From contig OY540811.1 in NCBI GenBank assembly GCA_961205875.1, positions 16,361,248 through 16,425,247 of the forward strand: a stretch of DNA of 64,000 nt, in the 5' to 3' direction. A program made the translations under genes and the position numbers. Shown in pieces: positions 12,490 to 22,911 of this stretch. The stretch is from Sialis fuliginosa (Eukaryota > Arthropoda > Insecta > Megaloptera > Sialidae). The notes under the pieces are model-generated. The model had not been told where the DNA came from. It ran no database searches and worked only from the letters and a program-made list of their open reading frames with translations. The stretch's first letter is position 1, and every line of letters begins with the position of its first letter.

Positions 12490-12708
12490 AGCTTTAGACC
12501 TTCTGCAGTGATCATAATATAAATCTTAACTTCTGGGTATACGCCGCGTCGATTTGGTCGTTCTAACGGCCAATGTTTCATTGCACATTGTAGTGAACAT
12601 CTTCAGGAATCTACTAAATGTGCACTTTTACTAGAGCTACAAAGTACGAAGAAACGTTAGCTGACAGAACGACCAAACTGATGCGATTTATACACAGAAA
12701 CCAAGTTT
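12490..12708. mobile_element. Self-complementary hairpin element with 13-bp TSD (copy 1)
   Basis: The left arm (about 12,503-12,600) and right arm (about 12,640-12,708) are reverse complements. The element is bracketed by a perfect 13-bp direct repeat, CTAATAGCATACA at 12477-12489 and 12709-12721, which I read as the target-site duplication. A second copy lies at 33,364-33,590. On the minus strand the left arm contains CTGAAGATG and GAAAC about 18 nt apart, followed by a TTGGCCG word. There is no coding capacity. A TSD of about 13 bp points to retroposition (Penelope-like or LINE-mobilised) more than to a cut-and-paste MITE; this is inference. Confidence 0.7.
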
Positions 12709-12934
12709 CTAATAGCATACATCCATGTATAAATAACTTTTCGGAAAAAATCTCTTATTTTTTCATATTAAATAATATCTTCAACAAAACTTGTTTTTTA
12801 TCTTTTAAAATTTTATATATTAGTTTTTTTGTTCACATATCTTCAGTTTCAACCTGAATTCGTACCTGATATATTTATAGAAATTTTCACAAAAGGAGGT
12901 CCATTAACTAATCTGACATTTCTTTGTGGTTTCG

Positions 12935-13020
12935 AGGAGTGGAAGGGGAGTAAGGAAGAGTAGAATACAAGGAGTTAGAAGGAGTAGGAGTGGGAGGGGA
13001 AGTACTGAAGTGAGAAACTG
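12935..13020. repeat. Polypurine tract
   Basis: About 80 bp composed almost entirely of G and A on the plus strand (GAGGAGTGGAAGGGGAGTAA and similar, with GGAGTA/GGAGTG repeats). It is a simple-sequence tract capable of H-DNA formation. No gene is associated. Confidence 0.7.
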
Positions 13021-13643
13021 GATATAAGAAAACCCAATTCGTACTTCTCTGGTCGCAAATCACGGCAATAAAATATCAATAGGGTTCATTTATAAAATAG
13101 ATTGGGGATATTTTTCCGAATTGTTGGTTTTATTAATAGAGATTTAAGGTGGAGCTTATATACAATATACACTTCTTATTGTGATATGTTTATACAATAA
13201 AAATATATAGAGGTTTTATGAGAACAGTGTTTGAGAGTGCGTTGACACTTGTATTAAACTTTATTGTATACAATTAGATATAAAAGTAAGCTTGACAATA
13301 TCATGTATTTGTTAGTGAACGTTCGTGCATGATGTTTTGTTCAATTCAAATTCTTTTGAACAGCGATGTATTGCGAAATATTCAGAAATATGTATGTTTT
13401 TTCATTTAGTTTTTTATAGTTATCTTATTTTTTAAATAAAAACTATATTCTTGGATAAAAAGCGCATACTCTTATTGTTTCAATAGAATTTAATCACAAA
13501 AGCTAAATATAAGCTTCACGTTTTTTTTCAAATCAATTACCACATAAACTTTTTATTCAATAATCTAAATGAGAGATACGAAAATGTTTTTCAATTTATT
13601 GGACAAGATATAAAATATTAAACAATTGGTTTTACTAATTTAA

Positions 13644-14266
13644 CCCTTGTGTTCCGTGTACATCTTTTACTAGAGGGCACCATTTTACATGTTCAATAAA
13701 AATTTTAAGTTTCTAGCTTATATAGTTTACGAGCTATTTATGTGAAAAGGACGGACGGACGACAAAGTGAGATTAGCAGGATTTCTTCGGAACCCTAAAG
13801 AAGTACTTGAAAGTAACAGATTTTTGGACCTAGATTTAAACGAACGTTGGTTAAATTGCAACAAAAAATGTTCTATAAATTTTGATTTTAATCCTTCAGT
13901 CACAAGAACAGAAAAGAAATATAACTAAGAAATTTATCTATTTTGTAAAAATATACAATATTATTTGCCTTCTAAATTGAACAGATGAAACGTATTTTTT
14001 ATATTGAGCAATAATAACAAAATTTTATACACTTGCCACAATAAAACCACAACCGTTTGTAAGATCGAAGATTTTGCATTGATGTAAATAACATTTGCTT
14101 TCTATTTACATATTTTCATTGATTGTTTTAAAATAAAAAGTAAATAATAAGTAATAACATTGAATACACCGCGTAAAAGTAAATATCATATGTCCAAATC
14201 ATAAAAAGGTACCCGGGTACCTTATCCATTAAGCAATGTACAAACATTAATCTATTAACACAAGGG
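13644..14266. mobile_element. piggyBac-type non-autonomous element (TTAA target)
   Basis: The ends CCCTTGTGTT (13,644) and AACACAAGGG (to 14,266) are exact inverse repeats, immediately flanked by TTAA at 13,640-13,643 and 14,267-14,270, the hallmark of piggyBac-superfamily insertion. The 623-bp interior has no transposase. The left part (13,660-13,800) is a reverse-oriented copy of a dispersed repeat also present at 41.4 kb (ACGGACGACAAAGTGAGATT word). A 16-bp perfect palindrome AGGTACCCGGGTACCT lies at 14,207-14,222 near the right end and could be a sub-terminal structure. Confidence 0.62.
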
Positions 14267-14289
14267 TTAATAAATTGACAAAAAATGAA

Positions 14290-14333
14290 CTTACGCCTGA
14301 ATGTCATACATATATGACATTCAGGCGTAAGTA
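14290..14333. repeat. Perfect 20-bp-arm palindrome
   Basis: ACTTACGCCTGAATGTCATA is followed after CATA by its exact reverse complement, giving a 44-bp perfect hairpin 20 bp beyond the right TTAA of the piggyBac-type element. It is too short for a mobile element and has no visible target duplication. It could be an extreme MITE relic or a structural or insulator-like site. Confidence 0.8.
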
Positions 14334-15750
14334 ATCATGTTAATATTAATATTAAAAATTCTTAACAAACACATTTTTAAAACATTGTTGCAAATATATT
14401 AAATATGGAACGTTTTATTTTGATTTCTAAAAAGTACTACAAAAATCAAATACTCTGACATTAAAATTAAATAATCTACCAAACATGAACTCAATAGTTT
14501 TGGCAATTGAGCATTTTATAATTTATGCCGAACCAAAAAATTTCCACATTTACATATCACATTAAATATTCAAAACTAATCCAAATACATATAAGCCCAA
14601 CGCGGAAACAATGATTATAAAAAAGTAGGAGGACACAAAGCGTTTATGTAAAACAAATTAAAACAGTGTATATACGTGGTAATCTGTGATTCCAGCTACA
14701 AAAGATTTTTCTTCCGCTTCCACTTTCGCGATAACGCTTAAATTGGTAGTAATTAGATAAATCGTCGTGATGTAAAAAAGGGAAACGTCACTATGGTCAC
14801 GATTTACGTGAGCACCACGTTACAAAGAATAATAAAATTAAGAGAATTTGCGAGGGCATTTATATCGGGAACAACAATTGATTTCCTTACAAGGTTCCCG
14901 CAAATGTGAGTTACAGCAGTATCAGCAGAAAATAAGTTAGACTGAAATAAAATATTTCTAAGGATTCTTAAACTGTCTGTCGTCTCTTTTCGACTAGGTT
15001 CGGTGTTTTTGTTTTATTGATGTCTATTGAAAAATTTGTATCCGTTTGTCAAGTTTGTACGCCTTGGTTTTTAGTGTTTCGTACCGAAATCGAAATCTTA
15101 TGGAATGAATATTTTATGTTTGCAAGGTTGTCTGTCACAAGATTAACCTCTTAACATAGTAAACTGATTATTTTATTTCCATAAATATATCATATAATAG
15201 ACCAAAAATAAACAAGAAATCATTTACCAAATTTTGGGGATGTTTTCTAACAAAAACAACAAGTTGAATTTCAAATAGTAGCAAGTTACCAGAGGAACTA
15301 AATATAAACAATAATTTATAACTAATTTAAGTTTCTCAAAAACTATTAAAAAATATTGTCCCCATCCTTATTATCTTTTGGTTTAGTTATTAGTTATAGA
15401 AATGGAATAAATGAAACAGATAAGACGCCAAATTTTAGAATGATTTAAATGATTTTCATCATGAGCATGGCATATTATCAGCGGTAGTTAAACGAAAAGA
15501 TTTAAGTAATAATACGAATAAGAGTAAATAATAATAGCTCTATCTCAAAATATATCAAGCAGAAAAATAATATAAATATTTTTGTTATTGTAGTTCCAAG
15601 AATTGTGTAGCCATATTGATTTTAGTGGTTTGTGACTCAGACAATAAGATTATCCCTACTATTGGTATCAGAAAAAAATTATTAGACTTCCTTCTAATAT
15701 TTCACTAAATATGAATACAATCTACTCTTAACTAACAATAAGTGATTTAA
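14334..15750. other. AT-rich stretch with a moderately GC-rich unique block at about 14,690-14,935
   Basis: The block 14,690-14,935 has higher GC and no repeat signature. Open frames are short and unrecognised. The rest is AT-rich. I see no support for a gene; the block is a possible conserved non-coding element. Confidence 0.3.
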
Positions 15751-16155
15751 CTAATGAAATTTTAAAATATGTGCTTGAATTAAGAAAAATAAAAACGACA
15801 ACTGCATAAGTTTAAAGTCATCATGGAATATAATATATACCGATATATACAACCATCTATAATGAACCTTCAACGATAAAAAATCCAATTTCCCCAATAA
15901 AAAAATGTTATAAAAATATTTCCCAAATAACATTATTTTCTTCTTATACAACCTTCTTAATTTTTTCAACCGACGATAAAAAGGAAGTGTCACATCAAAT
16001 TGACCATATAAAAACTTTGTTACCACCTTAATACAGTTCTTCAGTAAAAATATTCGCCTATTTTCAGCGACCCCAACATGGCGGGCACGAAAAAAGCAAC
16101 GTATTGCAAACAGACAAACATGTTCAGAATAAGAAATACACAAAGAGCGACGCAA
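15751..16155 (-). CDS. Longest open frame in the window (134 codons), doubtful
   Basis: An ATG-initiated frame of 134 codons. The product is rich in F, L, Y, K and R, with basic stretches (for example RRLKKLRRLYKKK near residues 61-73) and hydrophobic segments. I recognise no domain or family. In AT-rich DNA an open frame of this length can occur by chance, and the amino-acid composition follows the base composition. The 5' part (16,060-16,155) is more GC-balanced than the rest. No splice sites, promoter or poly-A context support it convincingly. Treat as hypothetical at best. Confidence 0.12.
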   Translation of the reverse strand: MRRSLCISYSEHVCLFAIRCFFRARHVGVAENRRIFLLKNCIKVVTKFLYGQFDVTLPFYRRLKKLRRLYKKKIMLFGKYFYNIFLLGKLDFLSLKVHYRWLYISVYIIFHDDFKLMQLSFLFFLIQAHILKFH

Positions 16156-16701
16156 TGCAGTTAGGAATACGGGATGAACCTCTCAGATTCTTTGGGAAAG
16201 CAGTAGCGGTCTCTTGTCAAGTGAATTCAGGACCGTATCAAGACACTCGTTAAGTTATTCAAATAATTTAATTGAAAATAATATCAAGTTGGGTCGTTCA
16301 ATCTCAAATGTCTCAATTTAAGAAAAATCGGTGGAGCTTGGACAATTTTTATTATTTTTATAAATGTGCCGTATCAAAATCGAAAAAAAAGAAAACTTAT
16401 ATGTGTCCTTCTGAACCATTTGACCCACAATGCTAAAAATTAAATTTAAATTTTAAGTTTTTGGTGTTTTTTTCTGGAAGGGTAAATTCATGAGTCGTGT
16501 GTTTGGACAAAATTCAATAACGTTTTAGTGATTGTTTCACTATCGTTCCTTTAAAACTTGATATTAGTTTTTATTTTTTAATATAAAATGGACATTTGGG
16601 GTAATACGACCCCTTTATAACAATGTAAAATTTATCCATATTGATATTTTATAGAATAGAATAGAATACTGTGTTTATGCATATTTCATATTTTTATTAA
16701 T

Positions 16702-16790
16702 TAGAGCTGCACGCCGAATCGAAACTTTTCTCGGTCTCATTTCGGCATTGATCACGCGTACGAGACGAGATCGAGATGAGATTTAAGTTA
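16702..16790 (+). repeat. GTCTCG-family repeat, copy 1 (end fragment)
   Basis: Begins TAGAGCTGCACGCCGAATCG and continues with TCTCGGTCTC and ACGAGACGAGATCGAGATGA. The same opening (TAGGGCTGCACGCCGA) occurs at 61,024, and related ones occur at 48,726 and 53,267. The opening resembles hAT-type terminal repeats. Only about 90 bp are recognisable here. Confidence 0.5.
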
Positions 16791-17289
16791 GCAAAACTAA
16801 TTTTATTCACTTTATTCTAGAAATTATTTATTTAATCAAATCTCATTTCTGGTTTATAATGAAGTAGAACGTATTTACCTACTGTTTTTTTTTAATTTTA
16901 TTCTAGAGGATCAGTTTATACTAATTCAAATATACATATTTGTCCAATTTGACCTTTTTTTAGACCTTTCGAAAAAAATTTATTAAAAAAAGTTGATATT
17001 TTGTGTAATTTGATTGATGATGTATAACTAGGTAGACACGCTAATTCAAGTTACTCACATTTGATTTTAAATATTTTGTTTAGCTATATTAATTTCAATT
17101 ACGTCTTAAGGGGGTCATTTTAGACACATTTCTCCTAAAATACTGATTTACCTATATATAAAAAAATGAGATTGTATGATACTACAAATCATTTAACTTT
17201 AAAGGCTTGAAATAATTTTTAATCTGTAAGTACTAGATTCAAAATAAACTAAAACACTTAAATCTTGAACCCTAATAAAACTATCAACA

Positions 17290-17497
17290 GAACTATCACT
17301 TAACACCACCACGTGCCGCTACTGAAGTTGTGGAGAATAAGGGGAGCATTTAAAACGTAAGGGGGTAGTCTGGAGACCAGGGCAATCCAATATTTGCGCT
17401 GGGAAAATATTTCCCTTTGGGAACTGTACGAACATAGTTTTATAGCATTGTTGAACATCGAAATGTCGCACTACTCTAATTCGAGAGACCCGGTTTA
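17290..17497. other. Unique GC-richer island
   Basis: Near-balanced composition with a CACCACCACGTGCCG E-box-containing start, directly abutting a TG/TATG microsatellite. Overlapping short frames exist on both strands, but none resembles a known protein. It is a candidate regulatory or conserved non-coding block. Confidence 0.28.
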
Positions 17498-17585
17498 TTG
17501 TGTGCGTGTGCGTGTGTATACATACATATGTATGTGTATGTATATACATATGTATCTGTGTGTTTGTATGTATGTGTGTCCCGCC
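17498..17585. repeat. Compound (TG)n/(TATG)n microsatellite
   Basis: Alternating GTGTGCGTG and ATGTATGTG units over about 85 bp. The open frames of cysteine/valine/tyrosine repeats crossing this tract are simple-repeat artefacts. Confidence 0.85.
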
Positions 17586-18390
17586 CGTTCTGTTTATGTT
17601 ACATTATTATTTATATTTTTATTACTCTGTATATAGCCTCGACAAAAATACGTCCGGGTTTCAATTTGTCTCACATCATTCTATTGTCTCTGATTTAGGA
17701 GAAATGTAAGTGTGTTTGTACATATGGAGGAAAATGGAGTCGGTATTTTTGAGTTGATTTATTATGAGTTTGTGTTTTGTTTCTATTATCATATTTTCTT
17801 TTAGATATTTTGTGTATAATAAGTTGTGAGGTTGTGACTTATATGAATTCTTTTTTATTAATTAATTTTTAAATCAAAAAGTATTATTGTATATATGACA
17901 CACTTATAAATATAGTAATTCATTAAAAAAAATTAAAAATTTTGATTTATATTTCCGTATAGTTCCGTACATATGTAGAATTGAATTACGGGACATAAAA
18001 AAAAATGTTACACTCATTTATGTTCGGTATTATAAAGCGAATTCGCTCTAGACCAAAAAAGCAGACTCTATCAGCAAGGTGTTAAACCGTTATGAATTTG
18101 CTCAGGATTTTAGAGCAGTGAAAATAAATTTATAGATAATAATGTAAATCTACTATGCATCATATGGTGTATAGAATACACCCGACACCACTGGTTTTAG
18201 GTAACTGATTTCTTCTTAACATGGATAGGTTGTTATTGATAAATACCATACTAAAGATTACAACCAATAGTGAAGATAGTATTAGCTGTTCATTTGGTCT
18301 AGGACTTTCGACAGTCTTTTTACGGTTATATTTTATTAATTATTTGCTATACAGGTGAATACGTTTGAACGCGCATTTAGTTTCTTTATA

Positions 18391-18463
18391 TTATTGTATA
18401 ATATTAATTATATAATAATATAATAAATATAATAATTATTATATAATTATATATAATACAATA
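18391..18463. repeat. All-AT palindrome
   Basis: About 73 bp containing only A and T, apart from a G near the left edge and a C near the right edge. TATTGTATAATATTAATTAT on the left pairs imperfectly with the right half ending in ATACAATA. It is able to extrude as a cruciform. No function is evident. Confidence 0.6.
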
Positions 18464-18499
18464 ATTATTATATAATAGTTAACTCTTAATAGCTCTGAA

Positions 18500-21480
18500 C
18501 GTCATATTATAATAATAAATAGTTTAACGTACCTATCTATTATTCAAAAAATTTTGAACTAAAATATTAATAAAAATAAAAAAGTATTATAAATTTCACT
18601 GTACGTGATTCAATGATAACAAAACTATCACACTGATTTATCATTTTTTTGCACCATGTTAATTGTAATGTAAACATTCACAAAAACTAATATTTATTAT
18701 CCACTATTTTTTATGGCATTCAACTATAAAATAAATAAAAACAAGTCTTTGTTTTTCTTAACATAAAAAGTTTCATTTGCTTTTTTCAGTTTTCTTATGC
18801 TACAATAGACACTCTCAATCGAACAAAAACAATAGGTTTATCTTAAAGATATCATTCTACTTCTGAATAGAATATTCCGAGAAGGAATTTAATACAGATA
18901 AGATTTTGGTTTACTCTTGAACTACATTTATAAACTCAAATAAAATGTTCCTGTTAAATATTACCGGTAGAAAATATTTCTATGCAAATACATATAAATA
19001 TATTGCAATTTACCTACACTATATAATCCGCATTAAATCTAATACATAAATATTTAAGGGAAAATATAAAGTACCATCGTATACAAAAACAAAATCTAAT
19101 CACATCAATTCATTCATGCGCAAAATCCAAAAATAAACCAAGACACAATAAAAAACCAATAACAAAGCCAATCTAATATTCTAGAGTATCCGATCCTAAG
19201 CCGCCTTAAACAAGGAAGGGTTAAATAAAACCCTGCATTGGTTGACCATAAACACGGAAAGAAAAGAAGCGACTAGTAAAAAATCAATTTAGGCCAACGG
19301 TTGACATTTACAGAAAAATTGGCTCTAATATTTGTGTTCTTCAAAAATGCAAAACCGACCAACTCTACAGCACAAATCGAAGTTTATACATGGAATATTA
19401 CGAAGTTAAGATGAAATACAAAATATTTTTTTACTTGCTGGAAATTACCTCAGTACCAACTAGTAATAACGAAATCGTATTTTATTTGTTTTTTGTTCGA
19501 ATGGTTTTAAAGCATCACATTTTTAAAGATAAGTACAAATACTTTACGGCTGTTTGCTACATGAAATAACATGGAATTGCCTATGAAAATTGAAAAAAGT
19601 AAGAAGCGTTTGGCTTCTTAACATCTCATTATTCATATATCGTTTAGAAATTAGGTTAATGTATGAAGATGTATGTATATTGTATTTGTACGTCATTTGC
19701 TAGCATGTGGCAAGCTTCATAATGTAAAAACTATTAATACAGATCTGATTTGGTAAGATGCCTAGACAAATAGGTGATTGGTATGTCACTATTTACTATT
19801 CATTTTAATACATACCTACCATACATAATGTATAAATTGAAAGTATGTGTACCTATATGTATAACAATCAACGCTCTAACTAATGTAAGCTTTTATAATT
19901 CAACATATATACATACATTTTCAATTTACATACTGACATTTTTTTAATTTAATACAGTGAGAGAAATATAGATAATAAGTACCAAAAAAATTATTTTACC
20001 TTATAACATTTACCAACATATTAACAATAAATTAAGGGTTTTTTCTACAATATAATGTAAATTGATATAATATGAAAATAGCATTAATTAGTTAGACATC
20101 AACATCGAAATACTTTAATTTAGAAGACGTCTTGTTCTGTTATTAGGGCCAAAATAATTCATATCTCGAACAAAAAATTATATTCTGAATGAATATGAAA
20201 CAAAATATTTATAATAAAATCTGCATTTATTAATTTATTCATTTACTAACTGATTATGTAAAGATACGAGAATCTTACAAACTTTGATAAATATTTTCAC
20301 AAATATGATATAGTATAGGTATGCCTAATATGAGTTATGTCTACATCTCGAATAAACGCTAATTTAAAAAAAAATTATTTGTATAATTTTTTTCTATTTG
20401 ATCATCCTATCCGGAAACTAAATCTCGACATAAATTTCAGGTATGTGTGTGTGCGTACATATGTGTGTGTGTCCCCTTATAATGAATTGCTAGGCTGAAA
20501 GAGACATTATCATCGACCTAATTTTTAAATGGCGTGATACCTGGTTGGAAAAAAATACCGGTCTAGTTTCATTATTAATGATTAGTTTGCTGTATTAGTA
20601 TATTGTATTTAATTAATACTGGAAATTACTATACGTTCTTAATTGTCCGAACTGTGATTGACTGAAACTCCCCCAAATTGTATACAAATTATAGTTTTAA
20701 TTACCTACATATTTATTCAATACATTTTTATTTATTCAATACATTTTTATTTATTTCATCTATGTAGGCATGTAAAAATATAATATTTTTCGACAAAAGG
20801 TTATAAAAAATAAATACTTTATTTCTGTAATTTTTTTTTAGTTTTATCAATTTATCAAATATTTAACATTTTTTTGTTTTCTCGGTTCCAAATAAAATAT
20901 TTAGGAGAAATGTAATATTCATAATCATATTCAAAATTATTCGTCTAAATAATATTAAAAATGTATGTATTCTTTGTGTGGAACAGAAATAAATAGGTAC
21001 CTCTAAAATAAAATAAATCGAAAAAATTTGTTTTGTTAAACATTGTGAGAATGTTGTTTCAGTTAAACCAGCGTGGACATCTGCGAAGAGGGTAAAACGC
21101 AACATCCCACCTCCTTGTAATGTTACCTAAACTACGGTAATCTAAGCTAATATATTTACTGAACTATATTTTCTACCCCCCTCTTTAGATTGTAACCGTA
21201 TGTATTGTAAAGCTTATATCTAGTTAATTTTTTACTATCTAGTTTAGTTTTGTACAAGGATAAAACCTTTTTTAGATTTGTCAACTTATGAAAATAAAAA
21301 CTCTTACAAAATTATATAGTACTGACAATTGATCAAACCTAATGTTTCTATGGAAAATATTTTTTAACTCTCATTAAAAATTTTCGGCGCATGTCCCTGG
21401 GTATAAACTCTAAAAATGGATTATTTTACTGCTATATTTTCGAAGACATAATACACATACTAATTATAATTAGGTACATA
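18500..21480. other. AT-rich sequence, no gene seen
   Basis: About 3 kb of AT-rich DNA with a short GT microsatellite at about 20,442-20,472 and a 19-bp direct duplication around 20,715-20,755 (TTTATTTATTCAATACATTT). A GC-richer patch at 19,190-19,290 has no recognisable coding content. Confidence 0.4.
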
Positions 21481-21499
21481 TATGCACAAATCCAGTGCT

Positions 21500-21720
21500 A
21501 CTGAAACTGTTTACCAAGCACGCCAAAAGAAAATTTGCGATGAAGAAAATTGCATGCAAATGATGTCTTTGTAAAACGTGCTGTGTGATGTAAAAGCAAT
21601 AAAGTAGTCTACCGAACGCTCGAGGGCTCGAGATGAGCTACAGTCGCGGGTAAAAAGGAAAGGAGGGGGCGGTGGTAGCAGCCCGAGTAGAAACACCTCG
21701 TAAGCAGAATGTCAAACCTA
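21500..21720. other. Unique GC-richer island next to hAT-like terminus
   Basis: About 220 bp with balanced composition, including a CTCGAGGGCTCGAG near-palindrome at about 21,619-21,632 and a GGAGGGGGCGG run. No protein family is recognised; the 61-codon minus-strand frame owes its proline run to the G-rich tract. Regulatory or UTR sequence is possible but unproven. Confidence 0.28.
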
Positions 21721-21756
21721 CCTACCGCTGTTGTTGTTTTTTCTCTTCGTCTATTT

Positions 21757-22911
21757 CAGGGGTAACCAACTAGGCGACCAATGGGAGCAATAATAATTAT
21801 ATATAATATATAACATCAATTTAAACCATCCAAACACCAACGTGACGAACTGACTTTTTATCGATTTTCTCTTCTATAGTCAGTGGTTCTCAGCCGGTTT
21901 TGGTATGGTTATGACTGCACTGAACGTTTCGGTAGTTACAAAGTTAATACAATTATTGATTAAAAGTTGAAAACCATAGACATAGAGACATGGACTGCGC
22001 ATTATATATTGAAATAATGTGTCAAATCAAAAGGCAAGTATAGACCCACAATACGCTCTAATATACATATACATATATATATTTTGTGAAGATTTGATTT
22101 TCAAAAACAATATGCAATTAAAATTACAACACTGTTTCTGAAATAATGAAAGAAAATTTTCATCTCTGTATGCGTTTTTATTTTTACAGTATAATATATA
22201 TATTATTACTATAAACTATTAAATTCATATTTAACCAATGCTCTTATTAATTATTAATTTCAATTTGATACATCTAGCCGTTCCTGAGAAAAATGGTCTT
22301 GACGGACAGATGGACAACAAAGTAATCCTATAAGAGTTCCGTTTTTTTCATTTTAAGTTACGGAACCCTCAAAACGGTATCTTCGAACGCACTGATAATA
22401 AAAAGTTTTGATACATAGAAAAATATACCTGCTTCGAAACTTTTGGACGGTAGTGTATATAAGTGAAAATTGTACTATAATTTATTATTAATGCAATTCA
22501 AAGCTTACATTTTATCAACTTTCTAACTGTGATAAGGTATGATTAAAAAAATGTTAATATTTAATAAAACCAAAATAAAAGTTAATAATACTAGATAGTA
22601 AATAATATAATAAGTAATCGAGTATATTTTACATACCCGTTGAAAATTATCCTTCCCTATCTGTAACAATAAAATTAATTATCATTTATTATTTATATGT
22701 TGCATATTGTGAAACCGAACTTTAGTTTATTTTCTGTTAATATAATCTTACGTTTTACTTGAGATATTTATGGAAATTGAGAAAAATTGAGAGACATTTA
22801 TTTATTTATTAGTCACTTTGGAACTGAACTCCTTGTTTTTTTTATTATACACGTAAATATGTTATCTTAAGTACGCCATGAGAACGACAACATATGCTGT
22901 TGCCACCCCTG
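21757..22911. mobile_element. Candidate hAT-type element remnant
   Basis: The left end CAGGGGTAACCAACTAGGCG (21,757) and the right end, read on the minus strand from 22,911 as CAGGGGTGGCAACAGCATAT, share CAGGGGT..CAAC, the form of hAT TIRs. The 8-bp flanks are not identical, so the pairing is uncertain. A further hAT-like end, CAGTGGTTCTCAGCCGG, starts at 21,881. A repeat tail ending TTACGGAACCCTC lies at about 22,360-22,374. No transposase is seen. Confidence 0.35.

Noticed and set aside
15751..16155. 134-codon frame as a real gene
   Set aside because: No recognisable domain, composition follows AT bias, and no supporting splice or promoter context. Kept only as a low-confidence entry.
17394..17709. 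Three overlapping open frames of 66-80 codons with Cys/Val/Tyr repeats
   Set aside because: They are translations of the TG/TATG microsatellite and occur in all three frames at once.
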